Below are positions 1 through 5,577 of a DNA stretch of 5,641 nucleotides, one piece after another. The position numbers and the translations under genes are program-made. The DNA comes from Candidatus Woesearchaeota archaeon (GTDB lineage Archaea > Nanobdellota > Nanobdellia > Woesearchaeales > JACRKL01). The notes beneath the pieces were generated by a model that was given only the letters and a program-made list of their open reading frames with translations, had not been told where the DNA came from and searched no databases. The stretch spans positions 1 through 5,641 of the forward strand of contig JACRKK010000038.1 in NCBI GenBank assembly GCA_016219795.1, in the 5' to 3' direction. Numbering within the stretch: the stretch's first letter is position 1; the number at the start of each line of letters is the position of its first letter.

Positions 1-450
1 GTGGATACAGGTCTCTCCTGGTCATGGATACTCATCCTCATAGTCCTTGCAGTTGCCCTAATCGGTGGGAGCACTTATGCTATCCTCCGCTATTACAATA
101 ACCGCAACAGCAGCGGCAAAGGAGATGACGATTTCTTTGGACAAACAATAGAGAAGAAAAAAGCACAGGCATCTCCACCAGAACAACAATCTGCCCCACC
201 AAATATTCAGATTCCTCCAAGACAACAGGCCCCCTTCATACAACAGCCCAGCGCACCAAACAAGCAAATTCCCATAGAACCACAGCCACGCTACGTTCCA
301 CCACCACAACAGCAGGTGCCAAAACCCCAAAAAAAATCCCCAAACAAAAGAAAAGCAGAAGCCATCGATGATTTAAGGAGTTTCGAAGAAGACAATAGCG
401 AAGACGAGTTTAACGAGCTTGAAGACTCCTATAATAAGAGAAAGAAGTAA
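1..450 (+). CDS. Small single-pass membrane protein with Pro/Gln-rich cytoplasmic tail, function unknown
   Basis: I do not recognise this protein. It opens with a short polar stretch, then one strongly hydrophobic segment at about residues 7-29 (WSWILILIVLAVAL in its core), followed by a basic/polar patch (RYYNNR). The positive charges after the helix suggest a signal-anchor orientation with the tail in the cytoplasm. Residues 57-112 are low complexity, rich in Pro and Gln and probably disordered. Residues 113-119 are basic, 122-142 are acidic (DDLRSFEEDNSEDEF), and the last residues are basic (NKRKK). The frame is open from base 1, where a GTG can serve as start. No upstream sequence is visible, so the start may lie before the window, although a helix beginning at residue 7 suits a true N-terminus. 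It ends 33 bases before ileS, and the ileS TATA-like box follows its stop codon directly. A membrane tether or scaffold role would fit, but that is a guess. Confidence 0.65.
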   Translation: MDTGLSWSWILILIVLAVALIGGSTYAILRYYNNRNSSGKGDDDFFGQTIEKKKAQASPPEQQSAPPNIQIPPRQQAPFIQQPSAPNKQIPIEPQPRYVPPPQQQVPKPQKKSPNKRKAEAIDDLRSFEEDNSEDEFNELEDSYNKRKK

Positions 451-451
451 A

Positions 452-460
452 TTATTTAAA
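452..460 (+). promoter_or_regulatory. TATA-like box of ileS, leaderless spacing
   Basis: The AT-rich stretch TTATTTAAA lies just after the stop of the upstream gene, with its centre about 27 bases before the ileS ATG. That spacing would put the transcript start at or next to the start codon, as in leaderless archaeal mRNAs. A purine stretch GAGAGGA (476-482) ends one base before the ATG, which is too close to act as a normal Shine-Dalgarno site. Assigned by composition and spacing only. Confidence 0.5.
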
Positions 461-483
461 CTATTGACTATTTCTGAGAGGAA

Positions 484-3400
484 ATGGCAGGCGCAAGCTA
501 CAATTATAAGGAAGTTGAAGAGGAAGTGCTTACCTTTTGGAAAGACTCAAACGCCTATCCTGATCTCAAACAGAGGAGGTCAGAAGGCAAACCATTCTAT
601 TTCCTGGACGGGCCGCCCTACACCTCTGGCAAGGTCCATATCGGCACTGCCTGGAACAAATCCCTCAAAGACATGATCCTGCGCTATAAGCGTATGCGGG
701 GGTTCAAGGTGTGGGATCGAGCTGGCTATGACATGCACGGCCTGCCGGTAGAGCATAAAGTAGAAGAGAAATTTGGCATCAAACATAAGGAAGAAATCCC
801 AGTTTTCGGCGTGGAACGCTTTGTGACGGAATGCCGAAAGCTTGCGCTGGAGAACCTCCAGGTGATGAACACCGATTTCGAGCGCATGGGCATCTGGATG
901 GACTTTGAGAACTGCTACAAATCAATCGAAACCACATTCATTGAAGGCGTTTGGTGGATGGTCAAAAAAGCCCATGAAAACAACCGGCTCTATGAAGGCG
1001 AGATGAGCCTCAGCTGGTGCGCCAACTGCGCAACTGCCCTGGCAAAACACGAACTGGAATACCAGAACATCAGAGACACTTCTATCTTCCTTAAGTTCCC
1101 GGTAGTGGGAACGCAGAACGAATTCCTTATTATCTGGACGACAACGCCCTGGACTATCCCATTTAACATGGGAGTCATGGTCAACCCTGAACTGGACTAC
1201 GTCAAGGCAGACGTCGGTGGAGAGGTATGGGTCGTGGCAAAATCACTTGCCAATATCCTTATAGGTGGCATTGCCCAAAAACAATATACGATAAAAGAAG
1301 AGTTTAAGGGCGAATTCCTAAAGGGCGTCAAGTATCTGCCGCCGTTTGAAAGCATTCTCAAATCACATTACGATGCGTTCCGCGCAAAATCAGACAAAGT
1401 GCACTCGGTCGTGCTGTCTGAGGAGTTTGTGGATGCAAGCGCGGGTTCCGGCCTTGTGCATATGGCAACCGGTTGCGGCCCCGAGGATTTTGCCGTCGGG
1501 CGCAGAGAGCACATCCCACCGTTTAACAATCTGGATGAAGAAGGCCATTTTCCCAGTGATATGGGGCCATTTGCCGGCTTCATCGCAAAAAAAGATGACA
1601 AAAAATTTATCGAGGCACTGGAAAAGACCGGCTTTTTGATAGCAACCAATGATGTTGAACACGATTATGCGCACTGCTGGCGGTGCCACAAACCCATTAT
1701 CTACAAGACGACCACCCAATGGTTCTTCAAAGTGGAAGACTTGAAGGAGAACATGAAGCAGCTCAACAATGAGGTGCTTTGGGTGCCTGATTGGGCAGGG
1801 GCGCGCCAATTCAACGCTTGGCTTGACCACCTGCGTGACAACGGCATCACCAGGCAACGCTACTGGGGAACACCAGTCCCTATATGGAAATGCGACTCCT
1901 GCAAAGAATTTGTGGTTATCGGCTCTGCAGATGAACTAAAGACGCTTGCCGGAAAAATTCCGGAAGACCTCCACAAGCCATGGATTGACAATGTTGAGAT
2001 TCCCTGCGCCTGCGGCGGCAAAAAGAAACGCCTGCCAGACATTCTTGATGTATGGATAGATGCAGGCTCCGCATCATGGAACTGCTTAAATTATCCACGG
2101 GAAAAACAGCATTTCAACGAGTTCTTCCCTGCAGATTTCATCCTGGAAGGCAAAGACCAGATACGGGGATGGTTTAACCTCCTGATGGTTGCATCCATGG
2201 TGACGATGCAGCGGCCGTCATTTAAAGCAGTATACATGCACGGTTTTGTCCAGGATTCTTTGGGCAGGAAGATGTCAAAATCGCTTGGTAATTACATTGT
2301 TCCGGAGGAAGTCATCAGTAAATTTGGCGCAGACACCCTCCGCTATTATATGATCAGTGGCGCAAATCCTGCCATCGACCTTAACTACAATTTTGAGGAC
2401 ATGAAAATCAAATACAAGAACCTGGGTATCTTCTGGAACCTGCACCGCTTTGTGCTTGATTATGCCAAGAACAGCGGAACAAATCCAAAGGATATTGATC
2501 CGGCAACGGTTCGGCTCGGCACTGAGGAGAAATACATCCTTTCCAAGATGCATTCTACCATCGAGCAGGTCACTCAGAAATTTGAGGATTATGTGTTAAA
2601 TGAGATACCGCTCATTTTAGAGGGCCTGATGCTTGAACTGTCCCGCGGATACTTGCAGATGGTACGCGAGAAATCAGCGACAGGTGATGAAACACAGAAA
2701 CAGGCAGTGCTTTACACTGCCTACACGGTGTTCATGAACACGTTAAAGATGTTTTCCGTGGTGGCGCCGTTCATCACCGAGAAAATGTATATCAACTACA
2801 AGAATGCGTTTGACCTTGATGAAGCAAGCGTCCATCACCTGCTGTGGCCAGCCTATGACGAGAGCATGATTGATGAGAAACTTGAAGAGCAGATGCAGGC
2901 GGCGCAGGTTCTCATCCAGGGAGTTCTTGCACTGCGCGAACAGTGCCAAGAAGGCGTGCGATGGCCGCTCCAGAAGTTGATGATCATCACCGAAGATGCT
3001 GATGCAACCGCTGCAGTAGATGCGCTTTCAGATATCATCAAACAGCAGACTAATATCAAAGAGATAGTAATACAGGCAAAATTCCAGGATGCAATAGTCA
3101 ATGCTAAAGTGAATTACACCACCCTTAGGGAATCATTTGGCAGCAATGTGGCAAAAATCATAGGAGCGCTGACGGAGAAGAGTCCTAAAGCAGTCTACAA
3201 ACACATCATGGATGAAGGAAGTTATGCCCTCAAAGTGGATGGCAGCTCAGTCCAACTTGCCAAAGAGCATTTTACTGTGGAGATGGAAATTCCCAAGCAG
3301 TATGCGCATGCTGTATTCAGATATGGAGAGCTGTATCTTGACAAGACCAAGACCCCGGAATTGGAAGCAGAGGGCTATGTCCGTGAAGTGATGCGGAGGA

Positions 3401-3633
3401 TACAGAACCTGCGAAAGACAGCAGGACTTGAAAAGCCAGACCGCATTGAGCTGCACCTTTCTGCAGATGAAGAGTTACGGAAGGCATTTGCTCTTGCAAA
3501 GAAGCTTATTTCTGAGAAAGTTGGTGCAACGAAAATGGATGTTGCAGAAAGCGCACCTACGCAACCGTATGACTGGAACAGCGAGGAGAAGATCAAGGCA
3601 AAGGTTGTGGGTATCTGGGCGCGTAAGGTTTAG
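484..3633 (+). CDS. ileS: Isoleucyl-tRNA synthetase, archaeal/eukaryal type
   Basis: This class Ia cytosolic aminoacyl-tRNA synthetase charges tRNA-Ile with isoleucine using ATP and removes mischarged valine. At 1049 residues it is full length for the archaeal type. The Rossmann-fold catalytic core begins with DGPPYTSGKVHIGT (42-55, the HIGH signature with Thr in the last position) and GYDMHGLPVE (81-90). The CP1 editing domain shows TTTPWT (219-224) and GCGPEDF (330-336), with Asp335 matching the conserved editing aspartate. Two zinc sites can be read by comparison with Thermus IleRS: C179/C182 with C398/C401, and C470/C473 with C508/C510. EGKDQIRGWF (555-564) and KMSKS (596-600) complete the active site. 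The anticodon-binding region follows from about 640, ending in the IleRS C-terminal domain with RRIQNLRKTAGL (971-982). ATG 484 is the first possible start because an in-frame TGA lies at 475-477. No truncation or frameshift is seen. Specificity for Ile rather than Val or Leu is assigned from overall likeness to Thermus IleRS. Confidence 0.97.
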   Translation: MAGASYNYKEVEEEVLTFWKDSNAYPDLKQRRSEGKPFYFLDGPPYTSGKVHIGTAWNKSLKDMILRYKRMRGFKVWDRAGYDMHGLPVEHKVEEKFGIKHKEEIPVFGVERFVTECRKLALENLQVMNTDFERMGIWMDFENCYKSIETTFIEGVWWMVKKAHENNRLYEGEMSLSWCANCATALAKHELEYQNIRDTSIFLKFPVVGTQNEFLIIWTTTPWTIPFNMGVMVNPELDYVKADVGGEVWVVAKSLANILIGGIAQKQYTIKEEFKGEFLKGVKYLPPFESILKSHYDAFRAKSDKVHSVVLSEEFVDASAGSGLVHMATGCGPEDFAVGRREHIPPFNNLDEEGHFPSDMGPFAGFIAKKDDKKFIEALEKTGFLIATNDVEHDYAHCWRCHKPIIYKTTTQWFFKVEDLKENMKQLNNEVLWVPDWAGARQFNAWLDHLRDNGITRQRYWGTPVPIWKCDSCKEFVVIGSADELKTLAGKIPEDLHKPWIDNVEIPCACGGKKKRLPDILDVWIDAGSASWNCLNYPREKQHFNEFFPADFILEGKDQIRGWFNLLMVASMVTMQRPSFKAVYMHGFVQDSLGRKMSKSLGNYIVPEEVISKFGADTLRYYMISGANPAIDLNYNFEDMKIKYKNLGIFWNLHRFVLDYAKNSGTNPKDIDPATVRLGTEEKYILSKMHSTIEQVTQKFEDYVLNEIPLILEGLMLELSRGYLQMVREKSATGDETQKQAVLYTAYTVFMNTLKMFSVVAPFITEKMYINYKNAFDLDEASVHHLLWPAYDESMIDEKLEEQMQAAQVLIQGVLALREQCQEGVRWPLQKLMIITEDADATAAVDALSDIIKQQTNIKEIVIQAKFQDAIVNAKVNYTTLRESFGSNVAKIIGALTEKSPKAVYKHIMDEGSYALKVDGSSVQLAKEHFTVEMEIPKQYAHAVFRYGELYLDKTKTPELEAEGYVREVMRRIQNLRKTAGLEKPDRIELHLSADEELRKAFALAKKLISEKVGATKMDVAESAPTQPYDWNSEEKIKAKVVGIWARKV

Positions 3634-3643
3634 ATGCTCAAAT

Positions 3644-3663
3644 TCCTTGTTAACAAATAAGGG
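3644..3663 (+). other. Possible hairpin in ileS 3' untranslated region
   Basis: CCTTGTT (3645-3651) can pair with AATAAGG (3656-3662) through one G-U pair around an AACA loop, starting 11 bases after the ileS stop. It includes the 10-base palindrome TTGTTAACAA (3647-3656). It could mark the transcript 3' end, but no T-run follows, and archaeal intrinsic termination relies mainly on T-rich tracts. Chance pairing is quite possible. Confidence 0.22.
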
Positions 3664-3698
3664 CGTTAGAGGAGAGTTCTCACTAAAGAGGCATAAAT

Positions 3699-3707
3699 CT
3701 TATAAAG
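3699..3707 (+). promoter_or_regulatory. TATA box of the 482-residue protein gene, leaderless
   Basis: CTTATAAAG begins exactly 30 bases before the ATG at 3729 and is preceded by the A-rich AAAT, as a BRE-like element would be. Its centre lies about 26 bases from the ATG, so transcription probably starts at the start codon. No Shine-Dalgarno sequence precedes the ATG, which agrees with a leaderless mRNA. It is the clearest archaeal promoter in the window and shows that this gene can be transcribed separately from ileS. Confidence 0.7.
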
Positions 3708-3728
3708 GGAATTCCATTAGCCAGCCCT

Positions 3729-5177
3729 ATGACTGTTGAGCATAGGAATGGAGACTATAAAGCAGGTATGCTGGCATTCCAGGGAATCGTACAGGGGATG
3801 GGGCATTATTTTGTAGAACAGTACGCCAAGGCACAGCCCCTTGAGAAAACAGCTGCAGAAAGTTTTAGAAAGACGTGTGTAAATGAGATTGGTGCAAGTA
3901 TCTTCCCCGTCCTGGAAAAACAGAAAAATGCTCTCAGCTACGCTGTTGCAGGACTTTTGCAGAAACGCATAGAGACTATTGACTACACAACCGGTGATTC
4001 TGCTAATCTAAGCGCAAGCAGCCTTGATGATGTCCTGTTAGAAAATGATAGTGTACAGAAAGTGGTTGCAACTGCAAGAGATAAACAAAAGGTGTATACT
4101 ATTCTTACTGAAGCATTCAATAAATCTTATACTGATCTTGTGCAGAAAAAGCAAGGGTCAGAGCGGCAGGCAGAAGTGTACCATCTCGCACAATACCTGA
4201 ACGCCATAAAAATAATTGTAACAAATAAATATGCAATAACATCTCCTGCTGAGTATGTCAGATCGCTAAAGGCGTCATCACCTGGAATAGAACGTTCACC
4301 TCAGTCTTCGGGAGGAAGTCCAGAAGAAAGATTTGGACTCCGTGAGTATCTTAGAGAACAACATCCTCCGGGAGGAAACAGATCATCAGGCACCTATGCA
4401 CTGCCGACTACATCTCCACAAGAACCTGCTCCAGAAAACGGTAGAGCTGCAAGAGTAACATCATCTCACGAGAAACCAAGAAGTTCCAGAAAAAGCTCTC
4501 CCACTTTGGGTCCAGCAGTAGGATCCACAAAACCACATTCCCTTGATTTAGAAACAAGTGGGATCAAATATTTCCGAATATTTATGGGAGAAATTGCAGG
4601 AACGCTAACCGCTACCGGTTTTCCTGAGCAATACCGAGGCGTGAGCAATGTATTAGCAAAAAATCTCAAGGGGATTATTGAGGGAGAATTAAATGGCGAT
4701 TCACATTATGACCGGAAACCACAAAGTCACCCAGAATCCATAACCTACGCCGTTTTTGATCTCCTCTCTCTAAGACTTGCTACGCTTAGTCCGCAAGGGA
4801 AAAGCAGTCCTGTTCCTCTGGAGATGGTTGGGTCTGCCATGGAGAAGTACCCCTACCAAAGTAAGGGTGGTGAAGGAGATATTAATAAGATTCTAACTGA
4901 TGCGAGAGTGCCTCCAAAAATGAGAGACGCAGTCCTTCAGAGAATGGATGGAATAGAACGGCAAATGGTCCACAAAGCATTTAACGGGGCGTATGAGACA
5001 TTCATTGCAAGACAGAACGATCCCGTAAAGTATGAGCGGGTGATTGCACTTGCTGCGTATCTCAACAAGAGAGGGAAAGAAATCAGCATCCCCACATTCT
5101 ACCATAGTGTATCATGGGGAGAATGGCTAATAGGGCAGCTTCCTGAATGGATAACAAACAGATTTACAAATAAATAA
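3729..5177 (+). CDS. Uncharacterised protein with a duplicated helical domain
   Basis: I do not recognise this 482-residue protein. No signal peptide or membrane segment is visible, so it is probably cytoplasmic. It has three parts: an N-terminal domain (about 14-163), a Ser/Pro/Gly/Arg-rich linker of low complexity (about 178-276), and a C-terminal domain (about 281-448). A tail rich in Trp and other aromatics follows (WGEWLIGQLPEW, 463-474). The two domains look like copies of each other. LSYAVAGLLQKRIETI (69-84) matches ITYAVFDLLSLRLATL (338-353), and residues 125-158 align without gaps with 413-446, sharing AFN, Tyr, and a final LAxYLN. The domains look mostly alpha-helical. No conserved Cys/His cluster or nucleotide-binding loop is seen, so a binding or structural role seems likelier than an enzyme, but this is inference. 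The start is set by a TATA box 30 bases upstream. The gene ends 6 bases from the convergent membrane-protein gene. Confidence 0.85.
   Translation: MTVEHRNGDYKAGMLAFQGIVQGMGHYFVEQYAKAQPLEKTAAESFRKTCVNEIGASIFPVLEKQKNALSYAVAGLLQKRIETIDYTTGDSANLSASSLDDVLLENDSVQKVVATARDKQKVYTILTEAFNKSYTDLVQKKQGSERQAEVYHLAQYLNAIKIIVTNKYAITSPAEYVRSLKASSPGIERSPQSSGGSPEERFGLREYLREQHPPGGNRSSGTYALPTTSPQEPAPENGRAARVTSSHEKPRSSRKSSPTLGPAVGSTKPHSLDLETSGIKYFRIFMGEIAGTLTATGFPEQYRGVSNVLAKNLKGIIEGELNGDSHYDRKPQSHPESITYAVFDLLSLRLATLSPQGKSSPVPLEMVGSAMEKYPYQSKGGEGDINKILTDARVPPKMRDAVLQRMDGIERQMVHKAFNGAYETFIARQNDPVKYERVIALAAYLNKRGKEISIPTFYHSVSWGEWLIGQLPEWITNRFTNK
3768..4217 (+). other. N-terminal copy of the duplicated domain (residues 14-163)
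   Basis: This is the first copy of the repeated unit. Block A is at residues 69-84 (bases 3933-3980), with the pattern YAV..LL..R..T. Block B is at residues 125-158 (bases 4101-4202), with the pattern AFN..Y followed by LA.YLN. The two block starts are 56 residues apart. Domain edges are approximate. Confidence 0.6.
4260..4556 (+). other. Low-complexity linker between the two domain copies (residues 178-276)
   Basis: This stretch of about 100 residues is rich in Ser, Pro, Gly, Arg and Glu (for example SSPGIERSPQSSGGSPEE, 183-200) and has few hydrophobic residues. It is probably disordered and would let the two flanking domains move independently. GGxxPEER- and PPGG-type phrases recur, but no regular repeat unit was found. 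Confidence 0.55.
4569..5072 (+). other. C-terminal copy of the duplicated domain (residues 281-448)
   Basis: This is the second copy of the repeated unit. Block A is at residues 338-353 (bases 4740-4787) and block B at residues 413-446 (bases 4965-5066). The block starts are 75 residues apart, 19 more than in the first copy. The extra length falls in the region around PVPLEMVGSAMEKYPYQSKG. Block B aligns with the first copy without gaps over 34 residues, with 10 identities. Confidence 0.6.
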
Positions 5178-5183
5178 CTTGAC

Positions 5184-5393
5184 TTAACGTCTCCAGGTCA
5201 TCTGCTTCCAAAACAGCCATAACCCGAAGACGATAAGTATCACAGGCCAGATGGAAATGGTTTGCGGAATCCAGCCTTGGTTTCTGGCAAGCCAGAAGAG
5301 GCCAATCAGGATGAGAAACAATGGAAATCCAAACCCGCCTGTTCTGCGGTAGTATTGCGTGTACACGGTTTCTTTGGGTCGTTCTGTGGTCAT
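5184..5393 (-). CDS. Small two-helix membrane protein, DUF5668/LiaI-LiaF-like
   Basis: This is a 69-residue protein starting MTTERPKETV. A polar N-terminus with YYRR is followed by two hydrophobic segments at about residues 21-37 (FGFPLFLILIGLFWLA) and 46-62 (SIWPVILIVFGLWLFW). They are joined by a short loop (RNQGWIPQ), and the C-terminus is basic (KQMTWRR). Charges at both ends suggest both termini are cytoplasmic. The pattern hydrophobic-G-hydrophobic-NxG, then WPxxLIxxGLWLFW, resembles the LiaI-LiaF-like transmembrane domain (DUF5668), often linked in bacteria to envelope-stress sensing; its role in archaea is unclear. A GTG 15 bases upstream (5408) could extend it to 74 residues. I prefer ATG 5393 because a TATA-like box lies at leaderless distance from it. 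The stop is 6 bases from the end of the convergent gene, leaving no room for separate terminators. Confidence 0.75.
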   Translation of the reverse strand: MTTERPKETVYTQYYRRTGGFGFPLFLILIGLFWLARNQGWIPQTISIWPVILIVFGLWLFWKQMTWRR

Positions 5394-5415
5394 GGTGTAT
5401 TGCAACACCCACTTC

Positions 5416-5424
5416 TATAAAAAG
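5416..5424 (-). promoter_or_regulatory. TATA-like box of the small membrane protein gene
   Basis: On the minus strand this reads CTTTTTATA. It begins 31 bases before the ATG at 5393 and is centred about 27 bases from it. This matches the leaderless spacing of the other genes here and is the main reason for choosing ATG 5393 over GTG 5408. Confidence 0.55.
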
Positions 5425-5440
5425 ATTGTTCTCGAAAATC

Positions 5441-5448
5441 TTCCGGAA
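5441..5448 (+). promoter_or_regulatory. TTCCGGAA palindrome between divergent promoters
   Basis: This perfect 8-base palindrome lies nearly midway between the minus-strand TATA box (centre about 5420) and the plus-strand TATA box (centre about 5467). That position would suit an operator acting on both promoters. At only 8 bases it could be chance. Confidence 0.28.
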
Positions 5449-5462
5449 AATGGGGGAAAAGA

Positions 5463-5470
5463 CTTATTAA
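5463..5470 (+). promoter_or_regulatory. TATA-like box upstream of the short ORF at 5493
   Basis: CTTATTAA begins exactly 30 bases before ATG 5493, the same offset as CTTATAAAG before the 482-residue gene. It is preceded by purine-rich GGGGGAAAAGA, which could act as a BRE. It predicts a leaderless transcript beginning at ATG 5493. Confidence 0.5.
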
Positions 5471-5473
5471 GGG

Positions 5474-5484
5474 GTTCTTCTTTT
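5474..5484 (+). repeat. Direct repeat GTTCTTCTTTT, copy 1
   Basis: This 11-base motif recurs exactly at 5539-5549, 65 bases downstream. Each copy sits between a TATA-like box and the expected transcript start. It is a pyrimidine-rich low-complexity motif, so chance or shared promoter composition is possible. Confidence 0.4.
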
Positions 5485-5492
5485 AAGAATGG

Positions 5493-5531
5493 ATGAAAAA
5501 AATCGGCATTGTATTAACTAAGATACTTTAA
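5493..5531 (+). pseudogene. Possible 5' remnant of an interrupted gene (12 codons)
   Basis: ATG 5493 opens a frame reading MKKIGIVLTKIL and then TAA. The first residues look like an ordinary protein N-terminus: two lysines followed by a hydrophobic stretch, such as a beta strand or the start of a membrane or signal segment. A TATA-like box lies at the exact leaderless offset of 30 bases. A good promoter leading into a 12-codon frame, with a probable transposase gene starting 45 bases after the stop, suggests that an insertion sequence cut this gene near its start. The last few codons would then come from the element. Alternatives are a functional leader peptide or a chance ORF. An overlapping ATG at 5489 gives only ten codons. 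Confidence 0.35.
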
Positions 5532-5535
5532 TATA
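5526..5535 (+). promoter_or_regulatory. TATA-like box of the putative transposase gene
   Basis: CTTTAATATA is centred near 5531, which would place the transcript start near 5557 and give a leader of about 20 bases before ATG 5577. The surroundings are AT-rich, so the assignment is tentative. Confidence 0.38.
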
Positions 5536-5538
5536 GTA

Positions 5539-5549
5539 GTTCTTCTTTT
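5539..5549 (+). repeat. Direct repeat GTTCTTCTTTT, copy 2
   Basis: This is an exact second copy of the motif at 5474-5484. It lies just after the TATA-like box of the putative transposase gene, while copy 1 lies just after the box of the short ORF. Confidence 0.4.
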
Positions 5550-5553
5550 CTCT

Positions 5554-5577
5554 TGGTTGACAGAGGTGTATCAACCA
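5554..5577 (+). repeat. Inverted repeat enclosing the Shine-Dalgarno site
   Basis: TGGTTGA (5554-5560) and TCAACCA (5571-5577) are perfect 7-base inverted repeats separated by 10 bases. In RNA they would form a hairpin whose loop holds GAGGTG and whose 3' arm ends on the A of the start codon. Confidence 0.6.
5563..5568 (+). promoter_or_regulatory. Shine-Dalgarno site GAGGTG for the gene at 5577
   Basis: GAGGTG is a perfect six-base match to the archaeal SD consensus GGAGGTGAT and ends 8 bases before ATG 5577, a normal spacing. It is the only convincing SD site in the window and fixes the start of the last gene. Confidence 0.7.

Noticed and set aside
451..483. T-box or other riboswitch controlling ileS
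   Set aside because: Only 33 bases separate the genes, and the TATA spacing predicts almost no leader. T-box control is a bacterial system, so there is no room or context for it here.
419..676. Plus-strand 85-codon frame spanning the gap between the first gene and ileS
   Set aside because: It overlaps both genes in another frame and reads through the ileS TATA-like box. Its sequence is basic and without pattern, as expected from a frame-shifted reading of ileS.
1390..1857. Long minus-strand open frame (155 codons) opposite ileS
   Set aside because: It lies wholly inside the well-supported synthetase gene, has no promoter or SD of its own, and its translation shows no recognisable domain. 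It and the other minus-strand frames in 580-3600 are shadows of the coding strand.
3428..3739. Plus-strand 103-codon frame overlapping the ileS 3' end and the next start
   Set aside because: More than half is an out-of-frame reading of the ileS C-terminal domain and the rest is intergenic. It has no start signal.
5164..5412. Alternative minus-strand 82-codon frame overlapping the small membrane protein
   Set aside because: It reads His/Arg-rich sequence without helices or family likeness and would overlap the convergent gene. The 5184-5393 frame has a clean two-helix pattern and a promoter at the right distance.
5512..5533. TATTAA/TTAATA inverted repeat as an insertion-sequence terminal repeat
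   Set aside because: The six-base arms are pure A/T in an AT-rich region and overlap the presumed TATA box. Terminal repeats can only be assigned once the right end of the element is available.
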